NCBI RefSeq assembly: GCF_947507565.1
Contig: NC_089192.1
Span: forward strand, 1-64,000
Direction of reading: 5' to 3'
Length of the DNA stretch: 64,000 nt
Origin: Oscarella lobularis
Taxonomy: Eukaryota; Porifera; Homoscleromorpha; Homosclerophorida; Oscarellidae
The stretch's first letter is position 1; each line of letters opens with the position of its first letter. Below, in pieces: positions 39,332-50,726 of the stretch. The notes under the pieces were generated by a model, which saw nothing but the letters and a program-made list of their open reading frames with translations, had not been told where the DNA came from and did no database searches. Both the position numbers and the translations under genes were made by a program.

Positions 39332-42300
39332 ATGGCGAACTCACTCGGACCAATAGGTAACAAACGTTCCCCTATCTGCAACATCATTCCCGTGCACGAT
39401 ACGCCTATCGAAGGAATCGAACTAAATCGGGGCCTCCTTTTAGGATTCCTAGTCGTAGCGACACTTTCGCTCTGCTTCCAATCGTCGCAAGGACTTCCAA
39501 CGGAATTCTTTCGCTTCGAAGATCGTCGTCGTTTCGAAGGAGTCTTCGAGAAAGCGTTCGCTGGCGAAAGCGACTTAGAAACGATGCATTGGGCGGCGAA
39601 CGGACTCAAATTGCTCGAAAAAGACATTCCAAATAGCCAAGTACGTAAGAAGAGAGAAAGAATAGAGAGTCATATACGTACGGGGTTTTGTTTTCGTAGA
39701 AAGCGTGCGCGTTTTTGGAAGCGAAAATCGAAGCCGCGAATTTGGAATCGATTTTTCACGCTTCGTCGATTTCAAAAATTTTGGGAAATTGCAAGGTAAA
39801 TTAAATAGTAATAACTAAAAAATCCTACTAGTCTTTTTTGATTTCAACTAGTTATCAAATGTGGCTAAAATTGAAACAAAATTGACGCAAATCTTAGAAA
39901 ATTCCAACAGTCCCGTCAAAGCGTTGTATCATGCAACATTGTCACAAGCAAATCTGGGAATAAAAAGTAACCTAATTAACCCAATTCAATTTTTAATTTT
40001 ATTAATTTATTATTAGTGGATGGAAGTGCTTTGCAAGATTTATTGGAAAAAGAAATCGATGGAGCGGATTCAGCTGAAAGTGCTTCTCTTCTCTGGCTCG
40101 CAGCTGTCTCGTTGCCTGGCAACCCCAACTTGAAACCCTACATTGAAAACGTGGAAGACATTTTGCAACAGGGAGACGAATCCGATACAACAATCCAAGT
40201 ATATAAAAAACCTTATATTGATTATCATTATTGATTTGTTTACCTTTTTAGTTTAGTGAGGGTTTGGGTGTCACTTCTTTGTTTGTGAGAGGGGCTTTGG
40301 GACTTGCTGCCAAATCCGGGACTCTTCCACCTGGACTCAATACAGTAAAATAATCAATATTAATCGTGTCATCACGTGATTGTGTCAATAGGATAATATT
40401 GGCAAATTTGCGGAGTATTTTATACAGAACAAGTATGTTGCAACTACTGCGGCTGCCTATGACGTTCTATCTGCTTTGGATGTATTGGCCAATAATGGGG
40501 TATGTCATTGTGTATCTATGTTTCAAAAAGAAATAATTTTCTTAGCATATAAAACCGCTTGTTTTGACTGTCTTTGATTCGCTATCCATTTCTGAAAATC
40601 GTCCCAATTTCAAGGTAATCATTTGCATTGTGACGTCACACTTCTGTCCCTCCCCCAAGGATTTTTTCCCCGTTCTTTGGGAGCGAGTCTTCTTCCAATG
40701 CTATAGTAACGGAAACACGTGATGACGTCGTTTCTGCTAACTTTGGGTTATTGTTATCTTATACGATTACTCATATACGGGCAGAAAATAATATTGATTG
40801 ATTAATTCCCTTCTCTCAGGTAAAGGCAAGCGATTTAATGGGAAACAAAGTGGAAGAACTCAACGTCCGACTCGCATCCGCATCCTTGGAGGACAAAGCA
40901 ACTCATCACGTGACCAATAAGGCAATGACATCTTTGGGAAAGTAAGAAGAAAGAACTCCATTGCAAGTGATGACGTCACACTTTCTTTTAGTTCCGACTA
41001 TGGAATCAATTTTTGGGAAACAAAACCCGGAAGTGGAATCTACACAGTTTTAGTCAAGTTAGTTTAATTAATTAAATTAATTAATTAAATCAATTAATGA
41101 CGTAGTGCCGAGCCAAAAGAAGATGACGGAGTTTTGGTTCCAGTCAAAGAAGCCAAGGTTCTTTTCTTTCTATTTGCGTTTTTAAAACTATTTTCAATTT
41201 CTGTTCAAAAATAGTTTCTAATTAAAGTGGTTGTCAAGGTGACCGTGGAGGGCAGCGAATTGCAAATCATTGATAAGGAACAATCACTCGTTGCCAAGAC
41301 GATACGGTAAAGGATTAATAATAATAAATGAAATCACTATTAGTTTGAATTGATTTTCTTCTCTAATTAGACTTGAATATCCCAAGACTTCAGGAGAAAA
41401 AGTCGAAGTGGATCATCATCAAAAAATCGTCATGAAATTCACGTTGAAAGACATTGCAACAAATACACCAATCACAGCTCATCAGGTCCAGATTTTAATT
41501 AGATAATTAATTAATTAATACAACAATTAACTTTTAGACATTTGTTCAAATGATTCACGCTGATTCGAACAAAGAAATCTTTTTCGTAGCGGAGCCAAAC
41601 GACGATAATGAATACAAATTTGACCTTGTAAGAAATCAAATCAATGATTTCATTATTATATCTATTTTTAAAACCCAGGATGTTGGTGCATCCGGGGATT
41701 CATCTTTTGGATCTCTCAGTGGAAAATACGATTTGGTAAAAAGCCTTTATTATATATATTTGTATTTTAATTAGATTATTTATCTAGTCTCTAATTATTG
41801 GCGATGCTGTGATTGAAAATCCGTTTTCGTGGACATTTGGCGCCGTGAATCTTCGTTTTTCCAAGGAACCGTCGCCAAAGCAACCAAAAGAATTTTTCAA
41901 AGCGAGACCGGAAATTCATCACGTGTTCCGAGAACCGGAACCTCGTCCTCCAGCAATCGTCACATCCGTCTTCGTCATTCTCGTTCTCACTCCAATTTTA
42001 GTTCTTTTAATATCAGTAAATAAATAAATAAATACATATATAGAGATAGAAGATGATGTCATCTATTTTTAGTGGCTTGCTCTTGGGGCCAATTTGCGTG
42101 GTCTCTTTCATACGGGATTGAGTGGAATTCTCTTTGCTGTTGGTCTTGCTGGTAAATTTAATTAATTAAAAATGATTTTATTTTTATATTGTCGTCTAGC
42201 TCTCTTGGCTCTTCTCTTTCTCTTCTGGCTTCGTCTGGTAGATATCAAATTCAATTATTAATTTTGAGATTATTATTTTGATTTTTTAGAATATGTTTGA

Positions 42301-42388
42301 CACGCTCAAATATCTGAGTGCTATTGGCCTAGTGACCGCCTTCTTTGGACAGCGCATGTTGAGACAAATTGCCGAGAGCAAGAAGTAA
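39332..42388 (+). CDS. RPN2: Ribophorin II, oligosaccharyltransferase subunit
   Basis: About eighteen short exons. The N-terminus has a hydrophobic signal/anchor (GLLLGFLVVATLSLCF), then a helical lumenal part (YHATLSQANLGIK, SLLWLAAVSLPGNP, ALGLAAKSGTLPPGLNT). Beta-rich segments follow (SGIYTVLVN, FTLKDIATNTPITAHQ). The family end is clear: EIHHVFREPEPRPPAIVT, then three membrane helices including FVILVLTPILVLLIS and LNMFDTLKYLSAIGLVTAFF. The protein belongs to the ER complex that N-glycosylates nascent chains. The N-terminus before the signal anchor (MANSLGPIGNKRSP) is longer than in vertebrates. The stop TAA is at 42386-42388 and overlaps an AATAAA. Confidence 0.92.
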
Positions 42389-42610
42389 ATAAAAGGACAT
42401 CATATATATTATATAATATTATATATTTAAATCTAGGGAATAAAAACGCCGCCTTCGCCGGAAAGAAACTGTACTGTTGGTAAAGTGTGCTCTCGAGAGT
42501 TTTAGATGTGTGGCGTCGTCGCGTCGAATAAAAATACCAGCAGATCAAAAAAGTTGTGACGTGGGGTCGCGCGCGCTAAACGTTCTTCTTCGAAGAGGAA
42601 GAGAAGGAAA

Positions 42611-43892
42611 ATGTCTCGTCAAGCGCCGCTCAATTGCAGCGGACACACGCGACCCGTCGTAGATCTTAGCTTTAGCGATATCACATCCGACGGATCGTTT
42701 ATCATAAGCGCTTGCAAAGGTACGATGACGCGAGGAAAGTTTCTCCCTAAAAAATCGCCTTTTTCGGCAGATGGAAAGCCCATGCTTCGTCAGGGTGAAA
42801 CAGGCGATTGGGTCGGCACATTCGAAGGTCATAAAGGAGCCGTTTGGGGAGCGACGTTGAATAGAGAAGCGACAAGAGCCGGAACAGGAGCCGCTGACTT
42901 TACGGCGTAAGTAAGAAAAAGAACACTTACATATTTCTTATTTAATTATTAAGAAAAATCTGGAATGCGGTTACGGGTGACGAATTGCATACGTTCACTC
43001 ATAAACACATTGTCAAAGCCGTCGATTTTACGAGAGTCGGTAAACCATTATATATTTATATATTATATATATTTTTATTAGGAAAGCGACTTCTTTTTGA
43101 CGGGATGTAATGATAAGAAAATTCGAATTTTCGACTTGGGGAAACCGGATGCAGGAAAGTGATTTTTAGACTCAACATTTTAATTAATTAATTAAAAATC
43201 ACAGATCCCAATATATTGAGCGGACACGAATCTTCAATTAAAACAGTCATTCACTGCACAAACGATTCTCTTTTATATAGTGCAAGTGACGATCATTGCA
43301 TCAGGTAATCATTTTAATTAGAATAGTTAATTAATTTAATTAATTTTTTATTAGGGTTTGGGATGTGAGACAATTATGTGAAGTGAGAAAATTGACTACT
43401 GGTGCTTCCGTTGCTGATATTCAATTATCCAAATCCGGTAAAATTCTATTGGCTGCTCACGGAAAAACTGTTTCGTTTTGGGATACTCAAAAGTACATAA
43501 TCTAATAAATCAATCAATTATTTATTGTTTTTTCTAGTTTTCTTGAATTGAATAAGGTGAATTTTGACACGAAAATCTTCTCGGTTTCCATGCATCCACA
43601 CGACGACTGTTTCGTTGCCGGGGGCGAAGATTTCAAATTGTACAAGTACGACTACGAAACGCTTATAGAAAAAGGTAAGTATAATTTAGTACAAAGGAAA
43701 CGATGACCAAGCCAAGCCAAAGACATCTATATAGAATCATATAAGGGTCATTTTGGTCCTATTCATTGCGTCAGATTTTCCCCCGATGGAGAACTGTACG
43801 CTTCCGGGTCGGAAGACGGAACGCTTCGTCTCTGGCAGACGAATGTTGGAAAGGCGTACGGTTTGTGGCGAGCGGCTGATGAAGCGCGATAG
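42611..43892 (+). CDS. STRAP: STRAP, WD-repeat protein of the SMN complex and TGF-beta pathway
   Basis: Eight or so exons. It starts [20 protein letters not shown] and carries seven WD repeats, with [56 protein letters not shown] and [20 protein letters not shown] nearly identical to animal STRAP. The 51-bp segment 42720-42770 is an intron with no stop in frame: reading through it inserts residues absent from all STRAPs I know. The C-terminus ([12 protein letters not shown]) is much shorter than the acidic tail of vertebrates. The product should act in SMN-complex mRNA/snRNP work or in TGF-beta receptor control. Confidence 0.94.
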
Positions 43893-44239
43893 AATTAAAT
43901 TAGTTAATAAAAGGTATCGCGAGTTAGCGCTGCCACGTGACAACGACGCACGCTAAGGCTACGCCATGTCGCTTCGGAAAATCGCTCTAAACGTCTTCGA
44001 GAACGCTCGCTTGCGTTGTTCTTAGGCTTTTTGGGAAGAGCAAAAGGTAAGAAGACTTATGCGGTAAAAGAGGTTCCGCAGTTTAGCCGAAAACACCTCA
44101 TTGATCCAAAAGAGACCTTGAACCATGGTTTTTAATCCCCTGAACTATATATAGTTCATGGTTGACGATATTTCGATTTGATCATAAAATAGGGGCCCCT
44201 TTTTAGGATCATTGATCAACAGCGCACGCGCATGAACTG

Positions 44240-44800
44240 CGAAAATTTTATCCGTACGAACTGTTTGACTTTGTAGGAGTATTCTACTAGTAAAATAAAG
44301 TAGATCTAGTGCGTTTATTTGGAAATCCGTGAGGTCAGGTTTTTAGGCATCCCTGAACTATAGCACACGGTTTTTGGTCAAAATCCCTATCTCCCAGAAT
44401 TCCAATCCTTCTACGTCAAACGATAGGGCTTTGGTGCTTAGTTCACTCCGCAGTCTCAAATTTGCTCTAACGCTTGAATTTTTGCTATTTTGGAGGGCGT
44501 GACTAATATTAACGCATACCGGAAGTGGGTCCTTTTTGGTGTGAAATTTGATCCGCACGAACTGTTTGACCTCGTGGGGTTGTTCTACTCATAAAATAGA
44601 GTAGATCTAGCGCGTTTATTTGGAAATCCGTGAGTTGAGATTTTTAGGCAACCGTGAGCTATAGCCCATGGTTTTTGCTCATTTTGGTGACCTCTCCGAT
44701 TCCTAAGATTTCTTTATATAACAATGGGGATTGGTTGCCTGTTTGATCTCGCGGTACCAATTGGACCTCACACCTCAAATTTTCGCTGAAATTGGAATTT
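44240..44800. repeat. Diverged ~300-bp direct repeat dimer
   Basis: The motif GAACTGTTTGAC at 44258 and 44558 is followed in both by GTAGATCTAG, GCGTTTATTTGGAAATCC, TTTTTAGGCA and a CTATAG/GGTTTTTG block at matching distances (offset about 301 bp). A further partial copy of the CTGAACTATA and ATGGTTTTT parts lies near 44110-44160. Confidence 0.7.
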
Positions 44801-44994
44801 TTGTAGATGCCTATATCAATACATGGATCAATTCACTCCTCCTCCACAGCGTTTTCTTCAGTTATTCAAGGTAAAAGCACAGTAGATTTGAGTGCTTTGA
44901 TTTAACATTGATTTTTCTTTAGTTCTCTCCTCTCCCCCAACGGATCAATCCGACGATTCTAGATGCAGAAAGAAGAAGATGTAGACGAAGCCAT

Positions 44995-45225
44995 CACCCT
45001 GGGGACTTGGGTTAAAGTCTCCCTCCTTGTGGGCTGGAGGATAATCAGCTTCTCCCCTGTGGACTTGGGTTAAAGTTCACCCTGGTGACTTGGGCAAAGT
45101 CTCCCTCCTTGTGGGCTGGAGGTTAATGCGCTCTCCCCTGGGGACTTGGGTTAAAGTCTCGCTCCTTGGAGGCTGGAGGATAATGTGCCTACCCCCTGTG
45201 GACTTGGGTTAAAGTTCACTGTGGG
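44995..45225. repeat. G-rich minisatellite, composite ~139-bp unit
   Basis: The core GACTTGGGTTAAAGT occurs at about 45005, 45063, 45144 and 45202, alternating between a long form ending GGGCTGGAGGATAAT and a short form ending TTCAC. Two full composite units are visible. No reading frame spans it. Confidence 0.75.
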
Positions 45226-45996
45226 GACTGCAGTCTCAGTCTCACCGCTTGGCCTCCTAGGGGGGGTCAGGCGGCAGCGCAGGAGCGGCGGCCCAAGAAA
45301 GGAGGAGGAGGAGGAAGGGGGAGACCGGAAGGACTTTTAAATTTTTTATTTACATCCGGGATATTTTTAATAAAATTTTGAACGTAGTTTCTCCTACTTT
45401 TGGTATAAAGGCGTCCGCGCGCGACCATGCAACGTGCTCCACGCGCGCTAGCGTTTGCCAGTGTGGCAAAGTCCCTAAGCTAAAGTGCGTCGCTTTTGTC
45501 TCCATACCCTGGAGATCAAAAGCTCCTATCACTAGTTTCATGCAAGAAAAATTTCATGCACTATAAAAAACCGCGCGAAGACGTTTTTCTTCCTTCACTT
45601 CTCAGAAAGATCTAAAAAAGAATCCGTAAAGAGGTGGAAGGCGAGAATCGAAGGCACGCCCCTGAAATTTTTTCGAGCGTTTCCTAGTGAGGGCCCCCGC
45701 CCAGCTTCAATGATACTGAACTTACCCTCGCCATTAATCGAAGCAATGAGCACCGTCGCGCCCGTTTCTTCTAACGAAACGATGAAGGAAATCTCGCCCG
45801 GCGACTTGTTTGACGGTCTAGATAGAAAAAAACGACTTTCTATCGTTCAATCTCTTTCGTTACTACTCGTTACCTTAAGTAGAGCCCTTCGCGACCTTTG
45901 GAAGAGAGCGAAAAAGACGATCTTCGGCCCAGAGACGAAAGAGTTTCTTTGCGCATGTGCGCGCAACGTTCCCGTACGTTTCCAAAACCCCAATTA

Positions 45997-47049
45997 TTAT
46001 TTCTTTTTCGGTTTTTCGGCACTGCTAAATTTTTTTCGAAACCACTGACCCAATGTTTTTCGTCGACTCGGCGGTGTACCAGAGCCCGATTCGATCGAAT
46101 CTTCTCTCTCAATAAGAGAGGGAGTGGACCCGCCCACTTGCGGCGAACCACGCCCACCCGATCGCAAGAAAAACGACGACAATCGTTTCTTAATGATAAC
46201 GGGACTCGGATTCTCGCGTTTCGTAAACGATCGACTTCGCTCGCGCAACTCAACGCTAGGCGAAACCGTAAGTGTTCGTGGGTGTGGCAGTGGGCGTGAC
46301 GTCGACGATGACGATGGAGAAGAAGAAAGGGGCAGGGTCATCTTCGAAGAAGAAGAAGACGAAGAAGACTCATTTTTCTTAGTAGTAGTAGTATCGACGC
46401 TTGATGAAAGTGATTCATCATCAATCTTTTCGCCTCCATTCACGATATCGAGTGTCTGTGTCGGCGGCGAAAGTGATTCTGACTGGGGGGGCGGGGCCGA
46501 TGACGTCGACGAGGCCGAGACGGAGACGGGAGAAATCGGCGGTGGCGGCAACGACGCATATCGAACCGATTCTTCGACGTCTTGAAGCGTCATTTTCATG
46601 GCGATCAAACGATTTCTCATCGCATCGTCTTGATGTCGCATCGACGTCTGGCGCCAAGTGAGAAGATAAGAGAGAGAGAGAGACAATGTATAGCACTCGT
46701 GTAGCAAATCAAGAGGAAACGCCCAAAACGCGCCCGTGTCCCTTACCAGCTGCTTCCGAATATGAGCCATTGTCTCTTCGAGTCGTTTTTCGTCGTTCGC
46801 CGCGCGTCCTCCTTCGTGTAGCGTCGATACCATCGTGCTCGATCTTCTACTGATACGGAGAGTGCGCCGCCAGCGAATGGGCAACGACGATGATGACGTC
46901 GTTCTTCGTAGCGCACGTGCTCTACCTCCAGCACTTTCGACGACGCTACTCGACGAAGGCGATTCGTAGTGAAACGATGGAGACGAACTCGCCGACGAGC
47001 AACGAGACGACGAAGAAACCGGAAGACTATTATGTGAACCCGCCGCCAT
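45997..47049 (-). CDS. FAM167-like protein
   Basis: Two exons: 47049-46747 and 46647-45997, about 317 residues. The 99-nt intron (46746-46648) has no stop in frame and would insert 33 residues if kept. Across the splice the protein reads ETMAHIRKQL then TSMRHQDDAMRNRLIAM, which fits the FAM167 core (human: [20 protein letters not shown]). The rest is Ser-rich and disordered, with a poly-Ser run and a basic C-terminus (GQWFRKKFSSAEKPKKK). Vertebrate FAM167A is linked to non-canonical NF-kB signalling; a role here cannot be inferred. It could be an unrelated coiled coil. Confidence 0.6.
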   Translation of the reverse strand: MAAGSHNSLPVSSSSRCSSASSSPSFHYESPSSSSVVESAGGRARALRRTTSSSSLPIRWRRTLRISRRSSTMVSTLHEGGRAANDEKRLEETMAHIRKQLVRDTGAFWAFPLDLLHECYTLSLSLSYLLTWRQTSMRHQDDAMRNRLIAMKMTLQDVEESVRYASLPPPPISPVSVSASSTSSAPPPQSESLSPPTQTLDIVNGGEKIDDESLSSSVDTTTTKKNESSSSSSSSKMTLPLSSSPSSSSTSRPLPHPRTLTVSPSVELRERSRSFTKRENPSPVIIKKRLSSFFLRSGGRGSPQVGGSTPSLIEREDSIESGSGTPPSRRKTLGQWFRKKFSSAEKPKKK

Positions 47050-47185
47050 CCGGTTTCAAAATAGATCATCCGGGGGACTGACTTTCATATATAGAGAACA
47101 TATCTATATTCCGTATAAAACTACATAATAACAATACACAACGAAGAGCGAAAGAAAAAGAAAAAAAAAGATGGCCATATACGGG

Positions 47186-48699
47186 TCATTTTTTAGGTAG
47201 GGGACGAAATTCGCTGAGAACGTGCCATTGTGCCAATTGCTTACGTGGTTGTGACAACATTTGTCTCCAATGTTGACCGCCAAGTGCGGGAATGCGCGGA
47301 CCGATTTCCACTTGCCCTATTCCGTCGTTTCTTCCGAGAGTATCATAATCCACTACGCTTATAATGAGACTAATTCTATCCAGCTTTTCCTTGGGACAAT
47401 CGAATTGAAACGATTCGTTCCACACCGGTTTCAGAGTGTTTTTCTTTACGGACGTCTTTTTCTTTTTTATGCGCTTACCGTCCAACATAAAGGATATTTT
47501 CGCGTAGGGATCTGCAACGACCACACTATATAAATATTATTTATTTTTCTTCTTCTTACCTGATTTTCCCGTTATGTCCATTGCCTTCAAATTTCGAGCT
47601 TTCATGATGACGACTTGAAGGCGTGTGGCTGTTGGAAGATAGCACAAAGCAAAGAGAATCTCACCATAGTCAGTAATCCCCTAAGAAGAAAAAGAAATAA
47701 ATATAAATCAATAACAACTTTTGTTTTTCTCTTACAGTACCTCTGTTTTTGATGCTTCTTTGAGTTCTTCCATTTTCGACGTCGTTTGAGTCAAATCGAC
47801 GTTTTCCAATGGCACCGTCAAAACGCCAATCAAATCGTGTCGAGTCAGCTGATCAAAATCATAAACTTCAAAAAAGACGGTGCGATCTCGAATCGATTTG
47901 AATTCCATATCGCGAAAAGCAAACGTCTCATTAAAGACGGGATTGAGCGTTTTCTTATGAACTTTGGTCTGATACTTGAGTCGTTTGTTGGGAAGAATGC
48001 ATACTTTAACATAGGGATCCGACGAACCCCCGCGATCTTTTGCCGCCAAATCGCGACACTCGTGAACGATAATCGTCATCACCTGATTCTGAAAATCGTA
48101 TTCGAGTCCGTATCTAAGACGACCGCACGTTCCCGGACTTAGAACGCTCATTGCAGAGCCCCCGCCCCCAGAATCATCTCCCGTATATAGAGAATAATCA
48201 AGTGAGGAACCACGTGATAAGGAACTCGCTTTTCGAGGAGATAAATAACCGCCCCCGCCCCCTCCCCCGCCCCCGCGATTTAATGTTCCCCCTTGGGATG
48301 GTGAAGGTGTTAGGAAGGGTTCTTTGGGTTGAATTTCTTGGGCCATTGTTTCCGATCGAAATGTTTTTAAATCGACTCTTTCTTTTGGCATTCGCGGTTC
48401 GCGTTTCATTGTGTCAGGTGATCTCGACTTTTTACGTCTTTTTGAAGAAGAACGACTTCGGCAACAGCGTCGCCAACAGCAACAGCCGCAAATACAGATT
48501 ATGAGTAGAGCGACAACGACTCCAATAGCAATTAATGCCCAAAGAGGAACTTTAAAATAAATCAATAAATCAATAACAGAGAGATATTTATACAGCGAGA
48601 CTTACTTGGTAAGGCATCGATTCCTTTCTTGATCAGTCCTCCAATCGAATTATCATCATCATTGTCATTGTCATTTTGAGGCGGAGAATCCGTACTCAT
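47186..48699 (-). CDS. SYT: Synaptotagmin (transmembrane, two C2 domains)
   Basis: Four exons: 48699-48606, 48549-47741, 47680-47560, 47511-47186, giving 449 residues. The N-terminus is short and acidic, followed by one membrane helix ([19 protein letters not shown]) and a Cys cluster likely to be palmitoylated. A linker with a nine-Gly run precedes C2A ([39 protein letters not shown]) and C2B ([33 protein letters not shown]). The calcium-binding Asp residues of both C2 loops are present. It should act in calcium-regulated vesicle fusion. The C-terminus has the W-H-x-L motif ([11 protein letters not shown]). Confidence 0.93.
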
Positions 48700-49636
48700 T
48701 GTGACGTCACGGTAGCTAGGGTCACGTTCCTACTACAGTAAACAAATGACATTAGAATTAGAATTTTTGCCCCGCCCCCCTCCCAGAGGTCAACAATCCA
48801 CGTCAAATGGCTACGCTATTTCCGGAACACAAGCAAGTATTATATTATCATAGGAAGACAGGTGCTCCCTCTCTTCTTTATATAAAAACACGACCTGAAC
48901 TCCTCACTATTAGTCTTCGAAAGGAAGGAAGGAAGGAAGGAAAGCTAAGGATATCTCCACGATAATAACCCCCTTCCCCCGTCGCCATATGCTACACTTC
49001 CTTCACTACCGAAGTCATAGTAATGCGCATATGTGTCCTTCTCATCTCTGACCTCTAAACGAATGCGTAGGAGAGGAAAGGGCGTGGGGAATGAAATCGC
49101 CTTCTTCGCTCTTTCTCCAAATCGCGCCTATACGACGTTCTTTGGGGGAAGCGATATCGACGAATAGATGTGAATATGCGAATGGGCTCATCTGGGAAGG
49201 CGACAAAACGATCGCCTTTCTTCTACGACGATCGCGCGCGAGGAAAACGATGCGCAATCGTTTCCCCGGGGTTTCGCCAAGTCTTTACCTTGCAATTTCT
49301 TTCGATGCTGCGCACTATGACGTTTCTTCGCGAGAATATTCACACGGGTTCGTTTTCCTTCGTCGCAACGCAATCGCTGCCTATCTCAATCGATCGATTG
49401 ACGGACGCAGACTCTCCAATACGCTAATGCGTCGATTCGATAGCCCGTTGAGACGTTTATGCACTCTTGCCCCACACGGATCTCCGGGACTTCAAAACCA
49501 CGTGATACGAATCAACGAATAGAATAATCGCTTACCGTTTCCCGTACTTTGAAACAGACAAACGACCTTCTCTTTTACAATTGTTTATTTTAAATGACAA
49601 AAACTGACCAATCGACGCCGAATAGAGTCAGAGAAA
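48700..49636. other. Long intergenic stretch with one weak ORF
   Basis: Between synaptotagmin and RPL19. A plus-strand ORF at 49091-49522 (143 codons) has no recognisable domain. A GGAA repeat lies near 48918-48940. The first ~150 bp are probably the synaptotagmin 5' region. Confidence 0.4.
49091..49522 (+). CDS. Hypothetical ORF, no recognised domain
   Basis: An ATG-initiated frame of 143 codons with an ordinary composition (Arg-, Ser-, Leu-rich). There is no signal peptide, repeat or known motif, and no splice-supported extension is clear. It may be chance ORF content in a CG-rich stretch. I list it only because nothing else explains this region. Confidence 0.2.
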   Translation: MKSPSSLFLQIAPIRRSLGEAISTNRCEYANGLIWEGDKTIAFLLRRSRARKTMRNRFPGVSPSLYLAISFDAAHYDVSSREYSHGFVFLRRNAIAAYLNRSIDGRRLSNTLMRRFDSPLRRLCTLAPHGSPGLQNHVIRINE

Positions 49637-50605
49637 TCATTTCGCAGATGAAGATGGCGTAGCAGTGGAAGCGACGGTCGTTTCTTCGCTCGTATACAAT
49701 TGCATCATAGCCCTTTTCTTATCTTCCAATCGTTTCTCTTTGCGTTGGCGTGCCGCCTTGTTTTTCATTCGTCGCGCTTCGGCTTGATCCCTAATAAGAA
49801 AAAAATTTAATTATTAAAAAGTGACGTCATTTTTTCGTACGCCAAGAGTTTGGCTCGAGCATTTTCCGCTTTTTTCTTGTGAATGTATTCCATGAGAACG
49901 CGCTTGTTCTTGAAAACGTTTCCCTTGCACCTCAAATACAAATCGTGGTACCTAAAGTGTAAAGGGAGAATAATGATCACGCCCCCACACCCCCTGAGTG
50001 TTCTTCTCTTTCTCACAAGTGAGAATCGATTTTCTTCGATTCGCGATATTTCTTCAAAAGACGACGCAAAACTCTCATTCTTCTCATCCATATAACCTAG
50101 GATTCATTATTAGTATTATTAGTATTATTATTATTATTTTTCTTTTACTTTTTCCGGAAGTCTCGCATTTGCTGTTCCTTTTCTTTTTCCCGTTCCCGTG
50201 TGTCGACCTTTTCGTCGCGCCTCCTGATTTTTACGCACGCGCGCGCGCGAATGGATTGTTTGCTGTTTGCGAATGATCAGGCCGTCTTTGATGAGCTTTC
50301 GCACGTTTTGACCTAAAAGGGGGCCCCACTTCTATAGTCTCTCTTTTCTCGTACGATTCTACGAGGCTTACGCGAGTTTGCATTGGCGATTTCGTTTGTT
50401 TCGTTCGGATCGAGCCAGATTTTCTTCTTTCCGCACTTCAAGATGCTCGAAGCGAGGCGTTTTTGAAGTCGGAGAGTGCTAAGGGGAAGAAATGGGGTCC
50501 CGACTTTAGAAAAACGTTGCAACGCGTTTGTCGCAGTGTTCGATAGTCGATCGAGATCGCTGCGAACATAAGCGACAACGAAAAACGCTATTTTACTGAC
50601 CTCAT
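49637..50605 (-). CDS. RPL19: 60S ribosomal protein L19 (eL19)
   Basis: Six exons: 50605-50601, 50478-50372, 50312-50149, 50096-50017, 49951-49841, 49790-49637, giving 206 residues. The first exon holds only ATG plus two bases. Joined blocks are [75 protein letters not shown] and [20 protein letters not shown]. It is a structural protein of the large subunit with a long C-terminal helix that bridges to the small subunit. The C-terminal tail is Thr/Ser-rich instead of the Lys/Glu tail of vertebrates. It is divergent from the CFAP119-like gene. Confidence 0.96.
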
Positions 50606-50726
50606 GGCTTCGAGGGAAGAGAGCACGCTTATACGGGGAACGATGACGGTGCAATGTACCTCCTCTATCCGGGGTAGTACACGCTTTGTCAGTCATTGAC
50701 GACGGTTGTCAGGAAGACAAAGACAG
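50606..50726. promoter_or_regulatory. Divergent promoter, RPL19 / CFAP119-like
   Basis: 121 bp lie between the two start codons. A pyrimidine-rich stretch near the RPL19 start would fit a terminal oligopyrimidine leader, but the start site cannot be seen. Confidence 0.5.

Larger units (their letters stand above)
43893..45709. other. Gene-poor repeat-rich region
   Basis: I see no gene with support in this 1.8 kb. It holds a diverged ~300-bp direct repeat (about 44240-44800), an 18-bp perfect palindrome at 44141-44158, and a G-rich tandem repeat at about 44995-45225. After 45350 the sequence becomes promoter-like. Confidence 0.6.

Noticed and set aside
42720-42770. An 18-residue insertion in STRAP
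   Set aside because: The segment has perfect GT and AG ends, and removing it gives the exact family sequence across the join.
45710-46048. 112-codon plus-strand ORF overlapping the FAM167-like 3' end
   Set aside because: No domain, ends inside the coding part of the gene on the other strand, and a nearby GTACG donor makes the frame ambiguous. Could be a first exon but I cannot extend it.
50313-50696. 127-codon minus-strand ORF upstream of RPL19 exon 3
   Set aside because: It covers RPL19 exon 2 plus introns; the canonical start is the five-base exon at 50601-50605.
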